64,000 bases of DNA from an uncultured Pseudomonadales bacterium (GTDB lineage: Bacteria; Pseudomonadota; Gammaproteobacteria; Pseudomonadales; Pseudohongiellaceae). Shown here piece after piece: positions 43,428 through 52,126 of this stretch. The position numbers and the translations under genes were made by a program. The notes beneath the pieces were generated by a model. It had not been told where the DNA came from. It saw only the letters and a list, made by a program, of their open reading frames with translations, and did no database searches. The stretch is taken from the NCBI GenBank assembly GCA_943789485.1, contig CALSUH010000028.1, forward strand, positions 1 through 64,000, written 5' to 3'. Positions within the stretch are counted from its first letter, which is position 1, and each line of letters opens with the position of its first letter.

Positions 43428-45608
43428 ATGCGCATTAAGCCTTTTCCGTTTCGCACTCTAGCAAGCCATTTTGCGACGCTAATTCTACTTCTCGTGGCTG
43501 TCCAGTCAGTGAGTGCCCAGGATAATGTGGGCGAAGATTCGACCGTTGTCTATCCGGCAAGCTACTTCGCCGAGTTCAGTCCGGTTACCGCACAGGATAT
43601 GTTAGATCGGATACCAGGGGTGGGTTCCGCTACTGGTGGTGGAGGAAACTTTGGCGGCTCTCGTCAGGGAGGCGGTAATGGCGGCAGAGGTCTTGGCAGC
43701 GGCAGCGGTGGCAGTCAGATAATCATTAATGGCAAGCGAACAGCCGGCAAGAATAATCAGACCAGTGGTCAGATGGATCGCATTACGGCCGAGCAGGTCG
43801 ACTACATTGAGATCATTCGGGGTACCTCGGGCGAGCTTGATGTGCGCGGAAGTAGCCAAGTGGTAAACGTCGTGTTGTTTGAGGAGCTTTCGTCCAACAG
43901 TCTGAGCTTTGAAGCGAACATGGACCGCTATCTTGATCACAATACAGCCCCGGGTGGTTCTCTAGCCTATAGCGGTCAGAGTGGTGGCCTGAACTATGTG
44001 CTTAGTGGGACTGCTGAGCCTCGTTACGATCATCGTGTTAGTAAAGAGACAAGTATGCTCGGAGATTTCTCTCTTAACGATGAGGTGCGAGAGGAAAGAA
44101 TACGGGAGCAGGACAGCTATGATTTGAGTGTAAACCTCGACTATGAAATCAATATTAAGAGCAGTGCCAGACTCAATGCGCTTTATTCTCAGAATGACAA
44201 TCCGACAGATGTAATACGCTATACCAGCAACTTGCGAGTCAACCCGAGTTCGACCGCCATAGAACGCGAAGAGATTCCTGGCGATCGAGATAACTGGGAG
44301 ATCGGCGGCGACTATGAGTATGTGACAGACAGTGGCAGCCGATTCAAGTTTCTCTTTATCAACAACAGAAATGATAGCGCCTCAACAAGGGAGCGATTCG
44401 ATGTGTTTGCAGATGGTAGCGAGTCAAAGAATCTGTTTCTGGACTTAGCCAGCACTACGGCAGAACGTATTGTGCGTGCCTCTTTTACGATGGACTTTCT
44501 AGAGGGTCAGGATATCGAGTTCGGCGCAGAACGCGCACAGACTACGCTCGACTCGAGCTTAGCTCTGGGCTTGCCCGGATCAACAGGTACGCCGTCGGCA
44601 GACTTCGGCGGATTGGTGCCGCAGGATATATCCAATGCAAATTCCACGGTTGAGGAAATTCGCCTAGAGCCCTTTATAATTCATAACTGGAATATCAATT
44701 CGCGCACGTCTTTGGAGAGCACTTTATTGTATGAGCTCTCGGAAATTAGCCAAACGGGTGATGTGAATAGAAAGCGAGACTTTGATTTCATTAAGCCCAA
44801 GGTTGATCTGCGCTACAACCTGACTCCGCAGTTGCAGCTGCGCGGCTCGATAGAGAAGGTTGTGCAGCAGTTACGCTTCAGTGATTTCGTTGCTGTTAAC
44901 GATTCACAAGACAATGATTCACTTACTCTTTCGGGTAACGAGAATTTGCGTCAGGAATGGTTTTGGAAATACGATATTAACGCTGAATATCGCTTGCCGA
45001 ACGACATCGGCGTACTCGATGCGAATATTTTCTATCACCGCCATACTGATGTTATTTCCCGGATCGACGTATCCCCCTCCGAAGACGATCTGCAGTCAGC
45101 TAATGGCAATATTGGCGAGGGTGACATGTACGGGATTACCCTCAACGCTAGCATCCGCATGCGCATGTTCAATATGCCCAACCTGCTCGTGACTTCTATG
45201 CTAAACGTACGCGACTCCAATATCACCGACCCATTCTTGGGCATTGAGCGTCGCTTCTCGCGTTATGGTCGCGGGCGCTTGAATCTCGGTTTCCGCCATG
45301 ATGTGCCTAAATGGAATATGAACTATGGTCTGGAATGGAGTAATCGGTTCGACAGCAATGAGAAAGTCTACGATATCGATGACATTGCGGACTATATTGG
45401 GCAGCCCAATACGACGGCATTCGTGCAGTTCGTAGATTCTCGCGGCATCACCTACCGCTTCGATGCGAGAAACGCGACCAGTAATTTGCAGTGCAGGGAG
45501 AGACAGCGCTACATCGGACGTATTAATACTGGAATATTGGAAGAGATAGAAGATCAATGTGCCACATCTGGTCGTGTTGTATCGCTGAAAATTAACGGTA
45601 CGTTTTGA
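43428..45608 (+). CDS. TonB-dependent receptor with glycine-rich plug insert
   Basis: 726 residues with a signal peptide (about 30, ending VSAQD). The plug starts QDMLDRIPGVG (about 50), then has a long Gly/Ser-rich insert at about 62-90 before IIINGKRTAGKN and QVDYIEIIRGTSGELDVRG. The barrel ends VVSLKINGTF with the terminal Phe of outer-membrane barrels. No TonB box is evident by eye. It probably imports an unknown ligand. It stands alone, with no transport or degradation genes alongside. Confidence 0.88.
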   Translation: MRIKPFPFRTLASHFATLILLLVAVQSVSAQDNVGEDSTVVYPASYFAEFSPVTAQDMLDRIPGVGSATGGGGNFGGSRQGGGNGGRGLGSGSGGSQIIINGKRTAGKNNQTSGQMDRITAEQVDYIEIIRGTSGELDVRGSSQVVNVVLFEELSSNSLSFEANMDRYLDHNTAPGGSLAYSGQSGGLNYVLSGTAEPRYDHRVSKETSMLGDFSLNDEVREERIREQDSYDLSVNLDYEINIKSSARLNALYSQNDNPTDVIRYTSNLRVNPSSTAIEREEIPGDRDNWEIGGDYEYVTDSGSRFKFLFINNRNDSASTRERFDVFADGSESKNLFLDLASTTAERIVRASFTMDFLEGQDIEFGAERAQTTLDSSLALGLPGSTGTPSADFGGLVPQDISNANSTVEEIRLEPFIIHNWNINSRTSLESTLLYELSEISQTGDVNRKRDFDFIKPKVDLRYNLTPQLQLRGSIEKVVQQLRFSDFVAVNDSQDNDSLTLSGNENLRQEWFWKYDINAEYRLPNDIGVLDANIFYHRHTDVISRIDVSPSEDDLQSANGNIGEGDMYGITLNASIRMRMFNMPNLLVTSMLNVRDSNITDPFLGIERRFSRYGRGRLNLGFRHDVPKWNMNYGLEWSNRFDSNEKVYDIDDIADYIGQPNTTAFVQFVDSRGITYRFDARNATSNLQCRERQRYIGRINTGILEEIEDQCATSGRVVSLKINGTF

Positions 45609-45754
45609 ATTAGCCGGCACGTGGTGTCTTAGTGATTTTTATGAAAGGGCCTAATCGTAGGCGCCCAGAATATCAAATCAAATACTTCGACGGCTATAGA
45701 GTAAAATTTTATGATTGCGATTAATAAAACGAATCAAGTAGTTGTTACTCTTGA

Positions 45755-46306
45755 TCATTCATAAAGAAATTGACAGCCAGCCTCTTGTGCGTGCTTAACG
45801 ATCAAGGAATCACGGCGATGTCTTCCTAGCTTGAGCACAACGCAGCGGTAACAAAGGTTTGGCCGGCGAGCGTCATCGTGCAGCGTCTAGCGGTCATACT
45901 CGAAGACGGAATCATCATCGATGAAGAGCGAAAAAATTTATTAGCTACGGTGCGACACGTTACCGGCACGGATACAGATGAATCGGGCCTGAGTTACGAG
46001 ACGTCTGCGGAAGTCTGGGAAGACTCGGTTGATGGTTTGAAGCTAGTAGCTTCAGTATTTTGCCTCACCGGTGACTTTGTCAGCGGTGATAGAGAGTCGG
46101 TGGATGCCCGGCTGTGCTGTCTGGGGGCCGAAACCAATTCCAGTATCAACAAGAGCGTCAACTACCTAGTTATAGGGACTCTGGCCAGCCGTGATTGGCT
46201 GTACACCAGCTAGGGTCGAAAGATAGAGAAAGCCCTGTTATTGATGCGTGAGGGCAACGGTATTAAAATCATCACGCAGCGCACACTGCTAAAGTACGCG
46301 CACTAA
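45755..46306 (+). pseudogene. BRCT-domain protein gene broken by amber codons
   Basis: Read in one frame, the segment encodes a recognisable BRCT protein. An upstream helical part contains LEHNAAVTKVWPASVI and LAVILEDGIIIDEE. Then comes the BRCT core FCLTGDFVSGDR, SVNYLVIGTLASRDWLYTS, and GRKIEKALLLMREGNGIKII to TAA 46304. Two in-frame TAG codons interrupt it at 45827 and 46211. TGA at 45752 bounds the frame upstream. An ATG (45818) behind AAGGAA would be a start but meets TAG after three codons. TAG is a normal stop in neighbouring genes, so I read this as a decaying gene. The family is linked to DNA metabolism. Confidence 0.75.
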
Positions 46307-46355
46307 CTCACCCAATGCCCCCGAGAAGAGATAATAGATTCTGGCCTAGCACCGA

Positions 46356-47204
46356 TTAGCGGCCCATTAACCCTTTTATCGCTGCAGGAATGTCCGCTGG
46401 AAATACTACGAATTTCGTATTGTCGGAACCCGACAAATTCTGTAACGAGCTAATGTACTTCTCACCAAGCAGATAGACCACGGGCATTTCCTTCTCGCCT
46501 ATTGCCTCGGTTACTAGAGTGATAGAACGTTTGCTGGCTTCGGCTAGAATTACCTGTGCTTCGGCTTCGCGCTTCGAAGCCTCAAGCGCACCCTCTGCTT
46601 TCAAAATAGCTGCTTGTTTGTCACCATCTGCTCTGGTTACCGTCGCTCTTCGGGCGCGCTCGGCCGCGGCCTGTTCTTCCATCGCACTTTGCATAGTACC
46701 GGATGGGTTGATGTCCTGAATCTCCACGGTCTTTAGGGTAATACCCCAATCAGCAATGTCATCAGAAATCGCTGCCTTGAGTTTCGCCTTGATGTGATCT
46801 CTGGAGGAGAGTGCGTCGTCTAGACTCATTTCGCCGAGGATAGAGCGCAGTGAGGTCTGTACTAAGGTTTGTATGGCTATGACGTAGTTTTCTACGCCAT
46901 AAACTGCTTTCTCAGGTGACACGATATTGATATAAGCGACTGCATTGGTGATCAGCACGGCGTTGTCTTTGGTGATTACCTCCTGTGAGGGAATATCGAG
47001 CACGATATCTTTAGTCGTGACCTTGAAGGCGACACCGTCGACATAGGGAATAATAAAATTGAGTCCGGGCTTTAGTGAGCTGTGATACTTGCCAAGTCGC
47101 TGCACCACCCACTTAGAACCTTGGGGAACTTGGCGAACGCCCTGAGCGAGGGTGATGAACAGGAAAGCGGCGACCCCGAGGGCCAGTATCGTTCCAATCT
47201 CCAT
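46356..47204 (-). CDS. SPFH/stomatin-family membrane protein (QmcA-like)
   Basis: 282 residues: an N-terminal membrane anchor (about 5-22), then VPQGSKWVVQRLGKYHSSLKPGLNFIIP (split around 26-53), which is the stomatin/slipin start. The SPFH domain runs to about 185, with EQAAAERARRATVTRADGDK leading into a helical coiled-coil tail with alanine-glutamate repeats. It forms ring-like scaffolds in the inner membrane. It is co-transcribed with an NfeD protein 61 bp upstream, the usual partnership. Confidence 0.93.
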   Translation of the reverse strand: MEIGTILALGVAAFLFITLAQGVRQVPQGSKWVVQRLGKYHSSLKPGLNFIIPYVDGVAFKVTTKDIVLDIPSQEVITKDNAVLITNAVAYINIVSPEKAVYGVENYVIAIQTLVQTSLRSILGEMSLDDALSSRDHIKAKLKAAISDDIADWGITLKTVEIQDINPSGTMQSAMEEQAAAERARRATVTRADGDKQAAILKAEGALEASKREAEAQVILAEASKRSITLVTEAIGEKEMPVVYLLGEKYISSLQNLSGSDNTKFVVFPADIPAAIKGLMGR

Positions 47205-47265
47205 TGTAATTCTCCTTAGCTAAAAGTTTGAATTCTTAGAATAGCGTTATTTTTGCCTTTGCCGC

Positions 47266-47718
47266 TTATACTTTTGTAACTATGAGCGAATTGCCGGACA
47301 GATCAATCACGCTGACTCGATCGCCGGCAGTCAATGCATCTTGCGATATGATCAGCCATTCGTCTGATCCAAGAAGGGGGGCTGGGAAGCGAAGCATACC
47401 GAATTTTTCGCCATTTGGAGGATCTAATACCTGCCCGATTTGACCTAACAGTGCTTCTTTGGAAAGACCTGCCTTAGTATTGTCGCGGGAGAGCGGTTTA
47501 ACAAATTTGAACCAGCCTAGCGCAAACATTAAGGAGGCAAAGGCCCAGATTATTATCTGCGCCGCCTCGGACATGTTGGGAATAATGAGCATAGCTAAAC
47601 CTACACTGAGAGCAGAGGCGCCGAACCAAATTATGAAAAAGGAGCCAAGAAAAATCTCGCTGAGCATGAGGACAAAGCCCAGTACAATCCAGTGCCAATA
47701 TAGAAGTTCAAACTCCAC
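47266..47718 (-). CDS. NfeD-family membrane protein
   Basis: 150 residues: a short N-terminus, three transmembrane helices (about 8-75), then an OB-fold domain (about 85-150) with LLGQIGQVLDPPNGEKFGMLRF and DRVSVIDLSGNSLIVTKV. This is the short NfeD form without protease domain. It is co-transcribed with the downstream stomatin-like gene; the pair is linked to membrane microdomain quality control. Confidence 0.92.
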   Translation of the reverse strand: MEFELLYWHWIVLGFVLMLSEIFLGSFFIIWFGASALSVGLAMLIIPNMSEAAQIIIWAFASLMFALGWFKFVKPLSRDNTKAGLSKEALLGQIGQVLDPPNGEKFGMLRFPAPLLGSDEWLIISQDALTAGDRVSVIDLSGNSLIVTKV

Positions 47719-47994
47719 AGTGGTTCTCCTAATTAGTATTTAACAGCGTGCATCCAGAGCATCTTTGAGAGTCAGACAAGCAAGGACTCGAAAAATCGAT
47801 CCCTTTCTTATACTGAGCTTTTTTGGTCGTCTAGTAAATAGATATGGGGTCAAAACTCTTGAATTCCACCATGAAGATAGCGGGATGCCCCCAGCCCAGC
47901 AATAGCAAAGGTTTATTGGAACACTGACGCTGAAAAATCCGTTTAATCCTGTCACAATGACGGCCCTTAAGAGCAATACCCAGTCAAAGCTGTT

Positions 47995-48831
47995 ATGTCT
48001 ACAATTTCTGAATTGTCCGCACCGCACCACCACATGGGTGGCGAAGGCTGCGCTGTGCACTTTGCCGCTGCAAACGGTTATCCACCGGGTGCCTATCGGG
48101 CGTTCCTGGAACCGTTTTGCGAGAATCATGAGGTTATTGCCAGTTTACACAGACCTTTGTGGGAAGCCCCGCCTGAGATCGAGTCATTTAGATCATGGGA
48201 CGTGCTTGGCGAGGATGTTGGCGAGTTAGTGAGTCAGCTGCAACAGCCAGTGATCAGTGTCGGTCACTCGATGGGCACGGCCGCAATACTTATGGCAGCA
48301 GTAAAGCGTCCGGAATTGTTTAAGTCTTTGGTCCTTATCGAACCGGTTATAGTGCCGCGCCGTTACCTTCTTGGTATGAGCTTCTTCAGACGTTTTCGAC
48401 CCGAAGTGATTCCACTGGTGAAGAGGACGCTTTCGCGCGTCGATCAATTCTCCAGCAGGCAGGAGGCCTTCGACCACTACCGACCAAAGCGGGTTTTCCG
48501 GCAGATTAGCGATACAGTGCTGTGGGACTACGTTCAGCATGGAATCAAGGAAAGTGAGCCAGGTGTATTTACGCTTGCCTATAGTAGGGATTGGGAGGCG
48601 CGCTGCTACACGCTCGTTCATAATCTGTGGCGCTTGTTGCCGCAGCTTCGTGTGCCTACTTTGGCTATCCGCGCGCAAGATTCTAATACTCTCGCCGTTT
48701 CCTCCTGGAATAAGTGGCAATCGATGTCATCGGATGTCGATTTTATCGAGATCGAAGAAGCTGGTCATCTCGTGCCTTTTGAGAAACCGGAGCAACTTGC
48801 CAGCACCATTCTTGATTGGATTGAGCCTTAA
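47995..48831 (+). CDS. alpha/beta hydrolase (lysophospholipase/esterase-like)
   Basis: 278 residues from ATG 47995. Elements are ANGYPPGAYRAFLEPF (start of the fold), the nucleophile elbow VGHSMGTAAILMAA (Ser about 83), the Asp region RAQDSNTL, and the C-terminal His in EEAGHLVPFEKPEQLA (about 262). The lid region (about 120-180) is rich in Arg and Phe. It is a cytosolic hydrolase of unknown substrate. It stands alone, with NfeD divergent upstream. Confidence 0.87.
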   Translation: MSTISELSAPHHHMGGEGCAVHFAAANGYPPGAYRAFLEPFCENHEVIASLHRPLWEAPPEIESFRSWDVLGEDVGELVSQLQQPVISVGHSMGTAAILMAAVKRPELFKSLVLIEPVIVPRRYLLGMSFFRRFRPEVIPLVKRTLSRVDQFSSRQEAFDHYRPKRVFRQISDTVLWDYVQHGIKESEPGVFTLAYSRDWEARCYTLVHNLWRLLPQLRVPTLAIRAQDSNTLAVSSWNKWQSMSSDVDFIEIEEAGHLVPFEKPEQLASTILDWIEP

Positions 48832-49023
48832 CAGCGACTTGCTGGCTTCCATCTCTTCTTTGGATTGATTCTCTGTATAGATAGCGGCGCGTTCCTTGGA
48901 TAGACCCGCGTTCCTAGCAGGGTCGCTCTCTTGATAGATGTGTTCTTAGCTGTAAACCGATTACTTAGCGCTGCGTTGTATCGAGTAACAGCAGGGGTAA
49001 TGGACTCTAAATTCAGCAAGCAC

Positions 49024-49059
49024 AAAAAAAGGGGAATCATAATGATCCCCCTTTTTTTT
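49024..49059. terminator. bidirectional terminator-like hairpin
   Basis: An A7-GGGG arm and a CCCC-T8 arm frame a short ATCAT/ATGAT pairing with a tiny loop and one mismatch. Both strands end in a T-tract, so it can stop transcripts from the hydrolase (plus) and the desaturase (minus). Confidence 0.8.
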
Positions 49060-49087
49060 GTGCCGTTCTTTATTCTACATTTCGCTT

Positions 49088-49858
49088 CTACACCCAGGTC
49101 TTTTGAATTAACTCTTCAGGGATCTTGTCCTTGATTTTCTCGTGTAGTTGCGGCAGCTTCGACCAGTGCAGACCTTGCTTATAGTGATGAGCAGTATGGT
49201 AGCCGAGATTACCAGTGAATAAGTTATACCAACGATTGACGTTGTTAAATGATGCCTCAAACTCGTTGTCAGTATTCAAGCCAGCGTGATGTTCATAGGT
49301 TGCCCAGGCTGTCATAAATAGACCAATGATCATGGGTAAAACGAATAGGAACAAGCCAGCCGTTGGCTGATAAGCCATTAAACCGGCGACAAACGCGAAT
49401 GTAATAAATGTATAAAAGATGAAGCCTCGCTGTTCCTTTGGGTGTTCCTTTCCTACTTGATATCCTCGGTAGTAGGCGGTCACAGCAATCAACAAGCTAT
49501 ATTCCAACTCTCCCATCTGTGTGCCGTCATCTCGCGTCCAGCGGCTTTCATCTTTTGTCTGGTCGAGAAAATTATTGTGATGGCCGTAATTATGATGCAG
49601 TACCCACAGATTGGTTGTTACGCCGGTGTGCAGGGCATAGAAAAATTCCAGCACGCGATTGGGGATTAGGGTTTTGAATGTAGGTGCGTGTTGATGATGG
49701 TGATTCCAGGCACAGATCTGCGACTTCGGAATGATCATAATGAAGAAATAGACTCCCAAGACATAGGCATTGCTGACTAGAAAATAGAGAGCAAAGTCCA
49801 ATGCACTAAGGCAAAGAATGAAGAATACTGGCCAACGGTCTGCGGAATTTTTGAACAC
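49088..49858 (-). CDS. membrane fatty-acid desaturase-family protein
   Basis: 256 residues starting at GTG 49858. The three His boxes of the membrane di-iron desaturase/hydroxylase family are present: CAWNHHHQHAPTF (about 50), HHNYGHHNNF (about 87) and GYHTAHHYKQG (about 218). Four hydrophobic segments surround them. It introduces a double bond or hydroxyl into a lipid acyl chain or carotenoid using oxygen. The substrate cannot be told. The gene is not in an operon. Confidence 0.9.
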   Translation of the reverse strand: MFKNSADRWPVFFILCLSALDFALYFLVSNAYVLGVYFFIMIIPKSQICAWNHHHQHAPTFKTLIPNRVLEFFYALHTGVTTNLWVLHHNYGHHNNFLDQTKDESRWTRDDGTQMGELEYSLLIAVTAYYRGYQVGKEHPKEQRGFIFYTFITFAFVAGLMAYQPTAGLFLFVLPMIIGLFMTAWATYEHHAGLNTDNEFEASFNNVNRWYNLFTGNLGYHTAHHYKQGLHWSKLPQLHEKIKDKIPEELIQKTWV

Positions 49859-50193
49859 TTCTAGTATTGTTTAAGTCTTTTGCTAGTCAAGGTGTGGCAG
49901 ACTATCACATTTTTTAGTTGGGTTGCAGTAGCTGGCGTGCATAGAAATTGATCGAAGTCAGCTCAATAGGCCTAAGCTTAGATGCCGCGGCGGCAACCAC
50001 ATCAGGTGGCTGAGTAAGCGCGAGCAGAGTGCACACCGGGATCACCCTGCGTTTACATTTCAGCCAGTGCTTCAGAGAAGATAAATTTTTTATTTTAAAT
50101 AATAAATAGGGAAAATATTGCGAAATCAGCACCTGCAACTCCGTCTAACTGCACGACTTCATAGTGCAAATGGTGTTATGGCGAGAAGGTTCA
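49859..50193. other. intergenic region without recognised features
   Basis: 335 bp between the desaturase start and the end of the efflux permease. A 74-codon minus-strand frame here looks like noise. The desaturase promoter must lie in it. No RNA gene or clean terminator seen. Confidence 0.4.
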
Positions 50194-51420
50194 CTACTCG
50201 TATCGCAATGCATCGATGGGGTCTAGATTAGCTGCCTTGGCCGCCGGCAATATGCCGAAGAGTACGCCGACAAACCCTGAAAAGCCTAATGCCAGGGCTA
50301 CGGACCAAAGGGGGATGCTAGCAGGCGGAAACGAGGGAATGCTGCTGGAAATGAGAGTGCCGAGGCCATAGCCAATCGCCAAGCCGATCAATCCGCCCAA
50401 TAGAGAAAGCAGTAGCGCCTCGATCAGGAACTGCATCAGAATATGATGACGTTTCGCGCCTATTGCCTTGCAGATACCAATCTCACGTGTGCGTTCGGTG
50501 ACTGAAACAAGCATGATGTTCATGATGCCGATACCGCCTACAAGGAGCGAGATACTAACGATGCCTCCGATAACGATGGTGACCATGTTGATCACTGTAT
50601 CGAAGGTTTCCATCAGTTGCTCGGCTGTCTGTATCTGAAAATCGTCGTCTTCATCACTATCCAAATCATGGGCATTGCGCAGCAGGTTGGTGAGTTGCGC
50701 AGTTACATTCTCTAACACAGCCGATTCACTCAGGCTCAACTGAATCTGAATATCAGTACGCGCCTGATTGCCCTGCAGGCTGCGCATCGTGTTGTAGGGC
50801 ATCAGTACGATATCGTCCTGACTCTGGCCCATGATTTCTCCCTTAGCTTCCATCAGGCCAACGATCTTGAACCATTCGCCGCCGATATCCACATACTCAT
50901 TAACCGGATTATCCGGCATGTTGAGATTCTCTCGAACTTTGTCGCCGATAATCACTACTCGCCTGCGCGTCAAATTATCGCTCTGGGCGATAAACCGACC
51001 GACAGACATGTAGTTTTGCGAGACCTCCTGAAAGGCATAGGTGGTACCCATAATCCGGCTAAACGCGGTCTGGGATCCGAACTTAATCTGCGAGGAACGA
51101 TTCGCATAGAGAATGGGGGTAATAGACGCTATACCTTCAGCGCGCCTTTCGATCAGCTCCATATCCTCTGGCGTGAGCCTAGCGCGGATTCCTTTCATCT
51201 GATCTTCGAAGGGAGTATAGGATTGGATGGTGAGGCTATTTGAGCCAAGGGAGGCGAAAGTTTCGCCGATAAACGAACTCATTCCCTGGGTGACTGATAT
51301 CACGGCTATAACACTAGCAACACCGATTACTATGCCTAATGTTGTTAGGAAGCTGCGTAATCCATGGGCAATTATCGATGCTAAGGCGGAACGGAAACTT
51401 TCTATGAGTGCAAAAAACAT
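50194..51420 (-). CDS. MacB-type ABC transporter permease
   Basis: 408 residues with FtsX/MacB architecture: an N-terminal helix with LRSFLTTLGIVIGVASVIAV (about 20-39), a large periplasmic MacB_PCD domain (about 45-270), and three C-terminal helices with the conserved GGIGIMNIMLVSVTERTREIG (split around 297-318) and KAIGAKRHHIL. The ATPase is a separate gene, upstream, overlapping by one base. With the adaptor, it forms a tripartite exporter for peptides, siderophores or macrolide-like compounds. Confidence 0.92.
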   Translation of the reverse strand: MFFALIESFRSALASIIAHGLRSFLTTLGIVIGVASVIAVISVTQGMSSFIGETFASLGSNSLTIQSYTPFEDQMKGIRARLTPEDMELIERRAEGIASITPILYANRSSQIKFGSQTAFSRIMGTTYAFQEVSQNYMSVGRFIAQSDNLTRRRVVIIGDKVRENLNMPDNPVNEYVDIGGEWFKIVGLMEAKGEIMGQSQDDIVLMPYNTMRSLQGNQARTDIQIQLSLSESAVLENVTAQLTNLLRNAHDLDSDEDDDFQIQTAEQLMETFDTVINMVTIVIGGIVSISLLVGGIGIMNIMLVSVTERTREIGICKAIGAKRHHILMQFLIEALLLSLLGGLIGLAIGYGLGTLISSSIPSFPPASIPLWSVALALGFSGFVGVLFGILPAAKAANLDPIDALRYE

Positions 51421-52121
51421 CAGCTGGTCACCGCGGCAGAGTTACTTGTACTGTCGTTAAACACTCTGCCATCTTTCATCTCGACTACGCGGTGGCAGTG
51501 TTGCGCGATCTCGTCTTCATGGGTCACGACAATTAGAGTGTGTCCTTCATCGTGAAGATCATCAAATAACTGCATGATCTCGATGGTGGTCTGCGAGTCA
51601 AGATTTCCCGTGGGCTCGTCGGCGAGCAGAATAGAAGGGTGAGTCACCAGCGCGCGGGCGATGGCAACCCGCTGTCGTTGTCCGCCGGAGAGTTGGTTGG
51701 GCAGGTGATCAACCCTATCGCCCAAGCCGACGCGCTCCAGTGCCTGCATCGCCATGTCCTTGCGCTGGCGATAACCGATGCCGCGATACACCAAGGGCTG
51801 CATCACATTGCCAAGAGCTGTAGCGCGCGGCAATAGATTAAAGCTCTGGAAGATAAACCCGATTTCGAGATTTCGAATCTCAGACAGCTCATTCGGGTCG
51901 AGACTTTCTACGTTCTTGCCATTCAGGTGGTATTGACCACTACTGGGCTTATCCAGACAACCTAAGATATTGAGCATGGTCGACTTGCCAGAACCAGAGG
52001 AGCCTATGAAGGCGACGTAGTCATTCTCAATAACTTCAATGTCGATACCATCGAGTGCCTTCACGACCTGGTCGCCCATTTCGTAATATTTGGTAATGCC
52101 GCTAAGTTCGATTAGTGCCAT
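51420..52121 (-). CDS. ABC transporter ATPase (MacB/LolD-type)
   Basis: 233 residues: Walker A GSSGSGKSTMLNILGCLD (about 37-54), Q-loop FIFQSFNLLP, signature LSGGQRQRVAIARALV (about 140), Walker B ILLADEPTGNLDSQT, and switch His in VVTHEDEIA. This is the ATPase domain that in E. coli MacB is fused to the permease. It sits between adaptor and permease with gaps of 5 bp and an overlap of 1 bp. Confidence 0.94.
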   Translation of the reverse strand: MALIELSGITKYYEMGDQVVKALDGIDIEVIENDYVAFIGSSGSGKSTMLNILGCLDKPSSGQYHLNGKNVESLDPNELSEIRNLEIGFIFQSFNLLPRATALGNVMQPLVYRGIGYRQRKDMAMQALERVGLGDRVDHLPNQLSGGQRQRVAIARALVTHPSILLADEPTGNLDSQTTIEIMQLFDDLHDEGHTLIVVTHEDEIAQHCHRVVEMKDGRVFNDSTSNSAAVTS

Positions 52122-52126
52122 AGGGC

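Noticed and set aside
45827-46213. TAG recoded as a sense codon in the BRCT gene
   Set aside because: Many intact neighbouring genes end in TAG and no suppressor tRNA is seen, so decay is the simpler reading.
47820-47870. REP-like piece containing a GGGGTCAAAAC motif
   Set aside because: It recalls RAYT-type repeat ends, but I found no inverted partner nearby, so a mobile origin is unsupported.
47740-48129. Minus-strand ORF of 129 codons overlapping the alpha/beta hydrolase
   Set aside because: The hydrolase on the plus strand has all its motifs. The minus frame has none and no ribosome site.
49914-50138. Minus-strand ORF of 74 codons
   Set aside because: No ribosome site, no recognisable motif and an unlikely composition.
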